The notes under the pieces are model-generated. The model was not told where the DNA came from. It did not search any database and saw only the letters and a list, made by a program, of their open reading frames with translations. Position numbers and translations under genes: made by a program. 64,000 nucleotides of DNA. It comes from Clonostachys chloroleuca. Its lineage: Eukaryota; Ascomycota; Sordariomycetes; Hypocreales; Bionectriaceae. The stretch covers positions 1,984,001 through 2,048,000 of the forward strand of contig JBANAY010000001.1 of the NCBI GenBank assembly GCA_037952775.1. The letters are read 5' to 3'. Below, in pieces: positions 11,940-22,421 of the stretch. Each line of letters starts with the position of its first letter. Within the stretch, counting starts at the first letter, position 1.

Positions 11940-13548
11940 TCATGAGATTTGATCGAGGCTGAGATCGAGATCTGTCAGGCCAAAGGCGGCAGCGCTCTTC
12001 TTTGCCCAAGTTCGTGCAAGAATCGAAGCTTGAAGAATGTTAGCTAGTTACTTCTCCATTGACATAATATCGCGTCACATACCCTTGAGGAACTTTTTGC
12101 TCGCATACTTCTTGAAGAATGCTTCGTGGCAGACTGGGCGAGCGAGATAGTCCACCATGAGGTGAACCACGGGCTCGACCTCCATCTCGGTGTAGCCAGC
12201 ATAGTAAGCAAGTATCTCATCCTAAGTTTCAGGTTAGTCACGAAAGCTGTTAACAAGTTTTGGGATTAACTTACCCATTCACCACGGTCAAGCATCAGGC
12301 GGGCCAAGTACATGGCACCTGCGGCAACATGGCTGGGGCGGTAGGCGAGGAAGCGGTGGTCGAGCAAGCTGATCTCCATCAGGTACTTGCCGACAGTGCG
12401 GGTCTGGATGTCGTAGTTGTCTGCCTTTGATACCCGGCGGAGGAAGTTCATGGGGTTCGGGTAGCTGAGATCGTAGTTGAGTGTGCTCAGGATGAAGCGT
12501 TCAGCGCTCAGAATCTCAGCCTCGCTAAAGCCATCATCGGTGATGCGCTTGAAGTTCTCAACGTGTGGCGATAGAACCTCTTCGTACTTGGATGCAATGA
12601 ACATGGCGGTGATACCAACCAGCTGAAGTCGGTCGAGCTGAACGACCTTCTCTGATAGGAAACGGTCAATGATGTTGATGGCGAGGAAGAGTGTCTCGGG
12701 AAGAAGGTGGAAGCGGGTGTGGACTTCAATTAGCCAGTCGATGAGAATACCGCGCGTCTTCCATTCGAGATCGTCCTGATGGTACATGTACTGGGGGTTG
12801 GGGACGGAGGAGACCTCAAGATCCCGCAAGTACTCGAAAATTTCTGTGGCGTACTCGGCGACCATGAGAGGGTCATCAACATCCTCGACATCGCGGATCA
12901 GGACACCCTCAGGAATGGGTCGCGCTTCAACGGGAGCTGGCTCGGCCTTCTCAATCTTCTGTCGCTTCTCGGAGTCAGGACCGTGTGTCTTCTTTCGGGC
13001 AAGTTCGGCCTCGTCTGTTGTGACGGAATCCTCCCGGTTGTTGGATGTAGAGACGTTCTTTCTCTTGATGGTACCAGAGCCCGAACCGTTCCTCTTGGGC
13101 TCGACGGCGGGCTTGTTCTCCTTGGCTGCTAACGCGACACGGCTGCTGGGACGTGTGCTCTTCTGGACACGCGAAGGTTGAGCAGTCTTGGAAACGAGAC
13201 TGGCCTTGCCCGCAGCGGGCTTCTTGCCCTCTACGACATCATTCTTGCCCACATTGCTGACATCACCCAACGCGGCGCGTCTTCGTGTTCCAGCGGCGTT
13301 TGTCGCGTTGGTCGTGGTCTTCTTTGTTTGGAGGGCTGTCTTGGAGGGCATGGACAATTCATCAACGGTAAGAGCAGCGGCCTTGGCTCGTGTTAAACGC
13401 GTTGAAGTGCTGTTCTCGTCGTTTTCTTGGGCCACAAGGCGTTGACGGGCGGCTGTGGGGCGTCCCTGTGAGAGAGCGTCTTCGTTAACATTGATCACGC
13501 GAGGTGGTTTCCAAAAGCCTGGGAGGAGTATATTCTTACAGGAGGCAT
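11940..13548 (-). CDS. G2/mitotic-specific B-type cyclin
   Basis: Exons 13548-13540, 13465-12275, 12221-12083 and 12028-11940 join in frame to 475 residues. The first coding exon is only nine bases (Met-Pro-Pro); no ATG precedes the cyclin frame in exon 2 until residue 49 of that frame, so the mini-exon is needed. The 74-nt intron then joins to GRPTAARQRLVAQEN, which places a perfect destruction box RxxLxxxxN at residues 10-18. A second cyclin B signature, RAALGDVSN, follows. The cyclin core (RGILIDWLIEVHTRFHLLPE, then FIASKYEE) binds and activates the Cdk1 kinase. Disordered basic sequence separates the degron and the core. A 5' UTR intron is likely at 13603-13752. Confidence 0.9.
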
Positions 13549-13602
13549 ATTCGTAGTGTTACTGTACTGGATATGTCGTGTTCAATGCCTGGGTCAAATT
13601 GC

Positions 13603-13752
13603 CTACACGGTCAGCGCGTGTTTGATAGAAGGTGGAAAAAAGAGCAAGATGGGGGCGGTTCGTCGAATTTAGCAGATCGAGTCGAGGAAGGGGAGAATAT
13701 AGCTTAGACAGGGCTAAGACAAGTGAATCAAAAGAAGATTCCCGTCACTTAC
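13603..13752 (-). other. Probable 5' UTR intron of the cyclin B gene
   Basis: On the minus strand a GTAAGT donor at 13752 pairs with CTGACCGTGTAG ending at 13603. Two further AG acceptors lie within 50 bases, so the exact 3' end is uncertain. Confidence 0.5.
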
Positions 13753-15050
13753 CTCTTGTGCAAAGATAATGAAGGGCGGGCACACTTCGCGTTGGAATGG
13801 TGAGACAATGAGGTTGATGCGTTGATGTGGCTATACGTGTTGTGTGGTGTCTCTATGTGCTGGTGTCTTGTTGAAGGGAGGAGTAGAGTAGACAAGAAGT
13901 CGTAGAGAGAGGAAGGTCAACAAGACAAGAGACTCGAGTCCAGCGCGAGGTGTTTATGTTGAAGAGGACTGGTGACAGCTGCTGTGAGAAAGTGTTTTGA
14001 GGAGCGGAGCTTGGAGCAGGGGAGGGACGTGAAGCGCGGGCACGAGGTACGTACCTCTGGCGTCAAAAAGCGCGGTTCGTGAAATATGAGGCTGGGTCGT
14101 TGCTACGTCAATTCCCCTTGTCCCACACTAGGAGGAGACCCAGGATTATTAGACGAGGCCGTGTTTTCGAACGGGCCCGAGCAAACTGATTGGATGAAAG
14201 CATATAATCCTATAACCCGCAAATCAAAGCCAAGGGAGTTTCGATGAGACACTGATGGTTTTCCTCCAGGCTTTGGCTGTGGCGTGGATTGGATCTTGAA
14301 CAAGAACAGATGATACAATAAGAGACAGATGGAATAATGTCTGGAAGCAATTGCAGAACAACAACTCGAGTGCTCGTTGCTATGCAGCACACTAGTATAT
14401 TCCACAGGATGTGTGCACAGCATAAGAACGCGACTTGCCTTGCTTGTGCTTCCAAAAACGAGGTATCAAGAATGCCCAAATCGCGAGAACAGGGCAACAA
14501 GCAGGGTACGTACAGGCAGCTCCCCACATATACCCACTTTTATGCTCCAGAATGACAATGACAACAGTCGCAACCGCGGAGCAACGGCGATCTAATTGGC
14601 CACCGGCTGACCAATGCGCCAAGCATCAGTCTCGCGACGGTGCATCCGCCGGCTGTGGCTCGTCGCGCCGTTTGACCCATCGGCTCTGTGGCTCAATCTC
14701 GCCCACTAGCCACAGACTCTGATGCCCCACTGTCCTGCTCCGGCTCAATGTTTCCCCTTGATGCCGTTGGAAATTTCACAGCACACCAGATTGGAGTGGG
14801 ATATCGGCGCATCACACTACGACTGGCATCAGGAGTCGTGTCGTAGAGAAACGACGACAATCGTCGTGCCAGAATAGCCTCAGTGCAGGCCCATTGGAGG
14901 TAAGTGGGAATTGAGATGTGAGCCAGACCCTTGGGTAGCCGGTCAATGAAAAGAATCGACATGAGGTTCCACATGAGGCTTCACTTGACACTTTTAGATC
15001 GACCAATTGACCAGTATTTCTCCTTCACAGAACCGAGGACGAGGCCCGGG
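13753..15050. other. Divergent promoter region, cyclin B (-) and uL2m (+)
   Basis: Around 1.3 kb separating two divergent genes. Contains the cyclin 5' leader on the left. Near 15021-15030 a pyrimidine stretch ending ttcacag lies just before the uL2m ATG and could be the acceptor of a UTR intron. No supported ORF. Confidence 0.45.
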
Positions 15051-16327
15051 ATGTTCCAGCCGTGGCAACAGCTGGCCTTTGCTCAAAGGGCGTTGCAGCG
15101 CTTGACGCTGAGCCCCTTCCAGCTCCAGCTTCGATCCTACGCCACGAAGAAGTCGGCCAAGTCCAAAGCTAAAATCGAAGCGAAACTCGCAAAGCTAGGC
15201 GATGCATCACAATCAAAAGGCGCAAATAGCGGCTCTGCCGTCATCCGAACCTACAAGCCTCGTACGCCCGGTGTTCGGCATCTGAGGCGTCCAATTAACG
15301 ACCATTTGTGGAAGGGCCGCCCCTTCCTTCCGCTCACATACCCGAAGAAAGGCCAATCGAAAGGTGGACGAAACGCCTCCGGAAGGATCACTGTCAGACA
15401 TCGAGGAGGTGGTGCCAAGAGGAGAATCCGGGTCGTCGATTTCGAGCGCAGGGTACCAGGACCCCATCTGGTAGAGAGAATTGAGTATGATCCTGGGCGA
15501 AGTGCCCATATTGCTCTCCTGAGCGAAAAGGCGACAGGGCGGAAGTCATACATCATTGCAGCTGATGGCATCCGGGCTGGTGATGTTGTTCACAGCTACC
15601 GCGCTGGTATCCCTCAAAAGCTCCTAGCTAGCATGGGCGGTGTCGTTGATCCTGGTATCCTCGCCTCAAAGACCGCCTTCAAGGGCAACTGCTTGCCAAT
15701 TCATCTGATCCCTGTGGGAACGACGGTCTTCTGTGTTGGATCTGCTGCATCCAGAGGGGCCGTCTTCTGCCGCAGTGCCGGTACTTCTGCAGTTATTGTG
15801 AACAAGAATGAGGAGACCAAGGATGATGGTTCCAGGGTGATGACTGGCAAATATGTTGAGGTTCGACTGCAGAGTGGCGAGGTTCGACGAGTAAGCAAGG
15901 ATGCTTGCGCTACGATTGGTGTTGCTAGCAACGTCCACCACGCCTTTAGACAACTCGGCAAGGCTGGACGAAGCCGATGGCTCAACATCAGGCCAACCGT
16001 TCGTGGTGTGGCTATGAACAAAGGTGCGTCTAAAGAAGAATTAACCCTCTCATTTCATCACTCACAGAACATGCTAATGCCGTTTTTTCTAGTTGACCAC
16101 CCTCACGGAGGTGGTCGAGGAAAGTCGAAGTCTAACCGCCACCCCGTCACGCCCTGGGGCAAGCCTGTAAGTCCAACTATATCCCCAACAATACGAGCCC
16201 CAGAGATAGTAGCTAATTCATTCTACAGACCAAGAGTGGTTTCAAGACTCGCCGCACTCACAACCCCAACAAGTGGGTTGTCCAAGCTAGACCTAGAAAC
16301 CATGGTGTCAGGCGAAGCAAGCGCTAG
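15051..16327 (+). CDS. RML2: Mitochondrial large-subunit ribosomal protein uL2m (RML2)
   Basis: Exons 15051-16023, 16093-16166 and 16229-16327 join in frame to 381 residues. The start [20 protein letters not shown] gives an arginine-rich amphipathic mitochondrial presequence ending near LRSYATKKS; in-frame codons upstream would add an unlikely leader. The body matches ribosomal protein L2: [22 protein letters not shown] near residues 103-124, then SHI/VGN-type beta-barrel segments, and the C-terminal [12 protein letters not shown] motif, which is assembled only after splicing intron 1. The end, [10 protein letters not shown] to RRSKR, comes from exon 3. L2 supports the peptidyl transferase centre, here in the mitochondrial ribosome. 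Confidence 0.92.
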
Positions 16328-18308
16328 TCGGAGTGATATTCCAGCCACTCATAAAGAACTTGCAAAGACTGTGTGGGTGGCATGTATTCCAAAAGCGAAA
16401 TTTGTATCATACAAGTGTTATATTAGAAATGCCTGGGTCAAATGTGTATATACACTACCGTCAAAAGCACTAGGTCAAATTTATGGTGTATAATAGGATC
16501 TGCAGTGTGGCTTCGCAATTGGAAAAGTGTCAACACTCCCACTTGAGAAGGTAATCCTTCGCCTTTTCCGGATATCTTATTCCATAGGTCTTCGTAACGG
16601 AAAACCAACAGACGCCATCGAACAGACCACCTAATACCTACATCTAATCAGACAGACATATTGTTCTGCGATAGGTTTCAATCTTATTGGAAATGGAACC
16701 TACGTTCGCCATAGCTCAGACGCGTATCTAAGAGGATTTTAACTGTCCTACTCTGAACACAAGGCGGGTGGGAGGAGTAGTGCCTTCCCTGTGGCGTGAG
16801 TGGGAGACAAGTCAAACTTCACTTTTTTCCCATGGGTAAGAAGAATTAACTCTATTCTCTTGCCACCACCCCACTTCTCGCCAGTCTTCATATTGGACTT
16901 CGTGTTTTCCTGAGCGGGATGTGCCTTGAAGACCTATTTCCTCTTCTCATCAGGGCTCTCTGTAGGCGGCATCTTCCTTGAGTTTTTGTACTCTTGGCTT
17001 TTCTTCCCCGACCAATTGATTCGTTTGGTCTTCCAACGCCTTGCGCGTCAAAGTGGCTATCCACACTAGGAGGCTATGGCCATCAAGAACTGCGATGGCA
17101 TTTGGAATCAGGCTTCGTTTAGGGCGTACTGAAGCTTGGAAATGCATGTCACACCAGTTTAGGCACTCTGGGGGCGTTCAGGGCTACTCTTGGAGGTTGC
17201 AAAATTCTTTCTAGCTGCGCCCTTCACTGTGCTGAATTTCTTAGCTTTTAACCAGCAGATTGTTCTCCCCACAACGGGTCCCTTTGCGGAACTACCTTCG
17301 TCTTCTTGAGAGTCTTCTTCTATGAAAAAGGCTTCCTGAGTATCTACCTTATCAGCCCCAGACATCAGACTTGCGGAAGGCGCGGGAGGATGCTCTCATT
17401 CAAGGTCATCGGATGAGACAATCCCCCACATAAGCCGGGAGGTTATGGCGCTGCAATGGGCGCTGCTTAGCCCCAAATGAGATCACTGGAAGCTCAACCC
17501 CCCACCGATCGCCCCGCGAGCCCCGGAGAATTGCATGGGTTTGAGGCTGCTATCACACGGGACCTAATAGCTTTAGCACTGTAGGTCGATTCATGCCATG
17601 ATGTAGTGAAGTCACAGGCAGTCCATGACCCCGGCAGTACTTGGCCATAGCTGCCGTAGAAGTATTTTAGATAGCACTAGCAATAGCTAGAGAGCAGAGC
17701 AACCCAAATGAAGCTGCCCCCATGTGAGCGACTTCCTAATCAAGTAGCTTGCCCAGCAGCTCGTGAAGCCCGAAACCGAGCACAGCCCGATGCGATGACA
17801 TGAACTCCTTGGACCAAAAGTACCGGGTACTCGAATAATGTTATGCTCGGTCACTAGAAGCATCCGGCGAACTGGCAGATTGCTTCTGTTTGCTCTCGTA
17901 AATCAATGTCTGAGTTCTGATGCTGTTTGGCTCCTGCCACGATGCAACGCTCTTTCCCGGTGTGAAAACATCGCGACTCTCTGCCATTTTGGAGACTACT
18001 AGAAGTAAAACTTGGGGGAAAAATGCATGATTGCCTCTACCTACTCAGGCGCATCCCTGCCGAAGGTAATTCATTAAGTTGTTTAATTACTTGCTAGTGC
18101 CGCCCGCCTACGTCTTTGGGCGGGTCTCACCCACCCGTGTGATTCACATTACATCACCAACAGACGAAGCCTCATTCCAGGCCACTCCCTCCGTGTTGAT
18201 AGGCTGTCTTACATTTTGCGACAAGAAGCACTACTTCCTCCTCTATATCCCTTGCCTCCTCCGCCTCTCATTCCACTGGGTGTTTTCCCTCCCACATGGT
18301 TTCTATCC
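16328..18308. other. Intergenic region, uL2m to PAP2 phosphatase
   Basis: Nearly 2 kb with no gene I can support. The 3' flank of uL2m is at the left. A minus-strand stretch at 16758-17365 has broken open frames (listed separately). Sequence from 17366 to 18308 shows only scattered stops and the presumed promoter of the lipid phosphatase. Confidence 0.5.
16758..17365 (-). pseudogene. Possible remnant of a coding sequence, unknown
   Basis: Three short minus-strand frames follow one another: 17365-17159 (acidic then lysine-rich), 17147-16950 (ends QKLKEDAAYREP) and an unstarted stretch near 16925-16760 rich in Lys/Gly. They are in different frames with stops between them and no splice signals that would join them. 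Composition suggests decayed coding DNA, possibly from a mobile element, but no family is recognised. Confidence 0.2.
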
Positions 18309-19657
18309 ATGGTCACCACTGCCGCAGATATGGATAGGTCGACAAGCTTCATTCGCTCGCAGAAGCGCCGGTTCCCCCTCAAGGTGGTTCTTTCGTATAT
18401 TTTCGATTGGATTGTCCTCGTCATTTTAGCCCTTATTGCCCTGGCCTTCGAGTTCATCCAGCCCAACAGACGCCCATTTTCTCTCAACGACCCCAATATC
18501 TCGTAGGCGACCAACCTCCTTTAGATATGATATCGCAGTGAACTAGATACTAACGTGATGTTTTCCCTGCAAGATTTCCTTTTACAGAGCATGAGACCGT
18601 CCCCACCTGGCTCCTCGTTATCCTAAGCATCATCCTCCCAGTAGCTCTGGTCGCCATTGTCGCTCTACTATTCGTCCCAGGAGCCACTGTTCCCAAAGGC
18701 ACTCCCCATTCGCTCGTATGGAGGAGAAAGCTATGGGAGCTCCACGTTGGCTGGCTGGGCCTCGCCCTGGCCCTCGTCTCAGCCTGGTTCTTCACCCAGG
18801 GCATGAAGAACATGTTTGGAAAGCCTCGCCCCGACCTCCTCGCTCGCTGCATCCCAGACCTCGATAACATGGATAAGTACGTTGTCGGTGGATTCAGTGG
18901 CGAGGATCCTTTAGGGAGGCTCTATTCGGCTGCCATCTGCCAACAAACAAGCAAATATAAGCTCCGAGACGGCTTCCGAAGCTTCCCAAGCGGCCACTCC
19001 TCCTCATCCGCCGCCGGCCTGGTGTACCTCTCGCTCTTCCTCGCCAGCAAGTTCGCCGTCACGATCCCCTTCGTGGTCCCGAGTGCCGATCAAAACAAGC
19101 CCCGCGATCACGCTGCCTTTCCCTCGCGCGGCGCCAAGGAGACGGCCCACGGCCAACACAACGCCCAGATTCTGTCGATTAGACGACAAGCCGCGGCGCC
19201 GCCGATTTACCTGCTCGCCGCCACACTCGCACCTTTCTGTCTTTCCATCTTCATCGCCGCATCGCGCTGGTGGAACTTCCGCCACCATGGCTTCGACATC
19301 TTGTTCGGGTACCTGATGGGCTTGCTCTGCAGTGTTTACAGCTTCAGATATTATCATCTGCCTATCCAACGCGGTGCAGGTTGGGCGTGGGGTGCCCGCA
19401 GCAGCGATAGGGCTTTCTGGGCTGGAGTCGGCCGCGTGGGATATGCCCAGGAGCCCGAGATGTCCAACAGTTCACTTGGGAAGCCCGAACAAAACTCTGA
19501 CGGCGCGCGACGGCACAATCCCGATATACCACCTCCCCCTATGGGCCCCCCTCCCAGTCATGTGTCACACCGTCCTACCAACCGCACGATGGAATATGAT
19601 GCGGGCTATGGCAATGGTGGTCAGTTTCACGATGTCGAGATGCAGAGAATGCAATAA
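18309..19657 (+). CDS. PAP2-family lipid phosphate phosphatase (DPP1/LPP type)
   Basis: Exons 18309-18502 and 18574-19657 join in frame to 425 residues; the intron has a CTAAC branch and CAAG acceptor. The three-part phosphatase signature is intact: KNMFGKPRPD (motif 1), PSGH in SFPSGHSSSSAAG (motif 2) and SRWWNFRHHGFD (motif 3). Several hydrophobic segments flank these (for example FDWIVLVILALIALAFEF near residue 35), as in six-helix membrane phosphatases. The family dephosphorylates diacylglycerol pyrophosphate, phosphatidate or lysophosphatidate at endomembranes. The C-terminal tail is proline-rich and disordered. Start chosen at ATG 18309 (tccATGgtc), which precedes the first membrane segment closely. 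Confidence 0.88.
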
Positions 19658-20254
19658 CTCAGGGGACGTTATCCACCAGATGAGATAGACCCCTCCTTGA
19701 TGCTATAATGTTTGACTTGTTGAGTCGGTTTATATTACTAGAGATGCCTCCTTGAGACAGAGAATCTATATTAATGTGTAGATGTGTCGGGAACGCATGG
19801 GCAGGTGGTCCCAGAGACGTAAATGCCTAGGCGCTTCGGGTTTACAGCTCTAGTAATCAGTGCTTAGTTTCATATTCTCATATGATAATGAGCAAGACAT
19901 GAGATTCTGAAACTCTTCTTCTAGGTGAAAAACGGATGATCGTAATATCTGCTCCTATATCCATTATCAACACACATGGGCGTCGAATAACGTAGGCGTA
20001 TAGGTCAGCCCGCGTGAAAAATTTATACTATCTACTAGTATTATGAAATTGTATAACACCAATTCTTTCCTTTAACGCCGTCCAAAACAAAGTCCTAGTA
20101 GATTTAATGATGGGGAGGCCCGTGAAGAAAGAAGATAAACGGATGAACAGGGGCGTGCGTGCCCGCGATTTTTGCCCTTCCTTCCTTCATTTCAGAGGAA
20201 AATGATCAAACAAAGGCCGGCTGATCCACCTCGCCAGGCCATTCCCTTATTCCC
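19658..20254. other. Convergent intergenic region
   Basis: Lies between the stop of the lipid phosphatase (+) and the stop of CK2 beta (-). Expected to hold both 3' UTRs and poly(A) sites. Nothing else seen. Confidence 0.5.
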
Positions 20255-21324
20255 TCAGCGGATGTTCCCATCGGGGGCGGCGATCATCCTGCCGCCGTCC
20301 ACGCCCTCGAACTCGACATCACCCTCCTCATCGTCCTCGACGCCATCATCGCCGCGGAAGCCGGTGTCGACATCGAGCTTCCGCAGGCGGCGACGCATGT
20401 CGTCGCGCTTGGCGCTCTGCCAGCGGACGAGGGCGGCGGCGGCGTGGACCTTGAACCCGTAGACGCGCGGGATGTAGCGCTCGGTGCTCTTGGCGGGGAT
20501 GAGGGCCGGGTAGACCTGGAAGATGATGTTGTGGAAGGAGGTGCCGAAGTAGGCGCCATCGATGGCGGCGTGGCGGGACGACTTGGGGTTGTAGATGTCC
20601 TCGCAGCGGGCGCAGTAGAGCTTGACGGGCTTGAGGTTGGGGATGTCGGACAGGCCCATGGGCAGGAGGGGGTGGGAGTGGCACATGACGCGAGGGCACT
20701 TGCCAAAGTCGGCCTTTTTGTACTTGTCAAGCTATATGGGACGACGGTTAGCTTAGGGTGTACACGAAAACCTCTCCGTAGTAATACGTTGGAGGCGAGG
20801 AGAGGGAGGGAAGAATTGCATACCATCTTGGCCAACCCCCTAGTGGTCACCACGTATCGTGCGTGGACGAGTCCATACAGGTGCCGGGCTGACTTCTCGA
20901 TCGTCTCCCGCATCTCATCATCGCAGTCGAGGTCGAAGACGTCCGTGACGAGGTCCAGCGCATACTGGTAATACTGTACTTCCGTGTTCAGACCAGTCAG
21001 GTTGAACCGATCAGTCAGATAGTCCTCATCAATCTCGCAGAAGTACTCGTTGCCTCTGGATGAGATAAACTAAATCCACACAAGAAAAAGAAAGTTAGCA
21101 ATTGTCCTCTCGTAGAAAATGATGGATGTGGCAGGCAGGTAGTGGTGGCGTTCGCCGGGGCTTTATTGCTAGTGGTGTGTGACGCCCCAAAGCAATCGTC
21201 CCCTGGAAACAGAAAAAAAGGGCATCGCCTCCCCTTGCCTGAGCCCTAGCAATGCAGTCGCACTCACCCAGTCTCTCCAGTAGCTGGTGTAGTCGCTGTC
21301 CGACTCGCTCGCAAAGTCCTCCAT
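20255..21324 (-). CDS. Casein kinase II regulatory (beta) subunit
   Basis: Exons 21324-21268, 21069-20824 and 20731-20255 join in phase to 259 residues. The N-terminus MEDFASESDSDYTSYWRDWF is the conserved start of CK2 beta, followed by the acidic loop after GNEYFCEID and DLDCDDEMRETIEKSARHLYGLVHARY. The zinc-binding dimer region has CPRVMC, then GLSDIPN and KLYCARC. GTSFHNIIF and the C-terminal catalytic-subunit contact follow. CK2 beta dimerises through the zinc fold and directs the CK2 holoenzyme. The C-terminal tail is acidic (DDGVEDDEEGD). The usual sequence at this point is GTSFPHM; here it is GTSFHNI, a mild divergence. Confidence 0.93.
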
Positions 21325-22421
21325 GGTCGAGATATCGGCGTATCAGTCAATTATGATAGTAGTTCGCCCCGAGGTGTCGCAATAGAGGGGGCGGGGACCA
21401 GGTACAAGGATGCTCAAGCACGAGCGACCATGACCCGAAGACAGAGAGAAACCTGGCTGATGATCCCAAGGTAGAATCCGGCGAGCACACAGGCCGACTC
21501 GTCGGGTTCGCGAGATGTAGCAAAGGCGGGGCGCGCTGGTATCAGAATATGCTCGCCTTGCTCACGAGGCAGGACGCAATGGCACAGTTGAAATTGGAAG
21601 CCCTGGCTGGGCTGTTGAACGCGAAGGCAGCCGGGCGATGCTAGATGCTGCGGTGGTTGGCGTTTTCTGTCTCGTGATAAGGCGGCGAGACAAGCGGCGA
21701 TGAGGTAGTTGGCTTCGAGCTGCAGCGGTCAGAATGTATAGGTAGAGGTTCGCAACTTACGTACATTTGCACACAGAATTCTTAGTGGGGGATCCCCTCA
21801 CATGTCAGGGTACGTACCACAGACCCACGACCACTATCCCCTGCCTACCCGGTACCCACTCTGCTGGGACCTACCTGCCCTCAGGAACCTCTTCCTGGGG
21901 TAAAGGACCTACAAGCCTTCACAAGGGGGGCAATACTAGACCAGGTACTTAGCAATAGATACACGGAACAGGATTTCACGTAGTAAGTAGCCGGAAATGA
22001 TGAAATCACAATATTGTGCAAATTCACATAATCTATTCCGCTATTGCAGTTATATACATGGTCATATCCTGACGCAGCCCTGCATATGTAAGTCGGCAGT
22101 TGGTTCGGATGCATGTTCCAAAAAAAAAACTTCAATCTCCTCTACGCGCTAATAAAAGTTGTTGCCTTTCATTATTGATAAATTCTTGGTTCATATTCGC
22201 CACCGTTGCTACTGGATAACCTTCCCTCGACAGTAGCCCGTGAGCAACCCCGTTCTTGATATATAATTAACCTTTCTCCAGGAAACGGCATGTCCGAGAT
22301 ATACAATATTGATGACCCATTCCCGTTAGATTTTCTAAAAAACTCATATAGAAAGCAACCGCAAATTCAGGATATCTAATTGGCGGGCTCTTCAGAGAAC
22401 AAATAACTCCAATGGGCCGCA
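21325..22421. other. Promoter region of CK2 beta and 3' flank of RIC1
   Basis: About 1.1 kb between two minus-strand genes. Short A and T runs (around 22120-22128) and a repetitive tacctgcc-type stretch near 21770-21960. No supported ORF. Confidence 0.45.

Noticed and set aside
12266..13498. Reading the cyclin from 13498 as a 410-residue single-exon start
   Set aside because: The codon at 13498 is GTG, not ATG; the nine-base exon at 13548-13540 with a proper intron gives an ATG and a complete destruction box.
15701..16021. Minus-strand ORF opposite the uL2m gene
   Set aside because: Antisense shadow of a strongly conserved ribosomal protein exon.
20284..20913. A 209-codon minus-strand ORF in another frame of the CK2 beta gene
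   Set aside because: Ser/Pro/Thr-rich GC-driven shadow frame; the spliced CK2 beta reading explains the same DNA.
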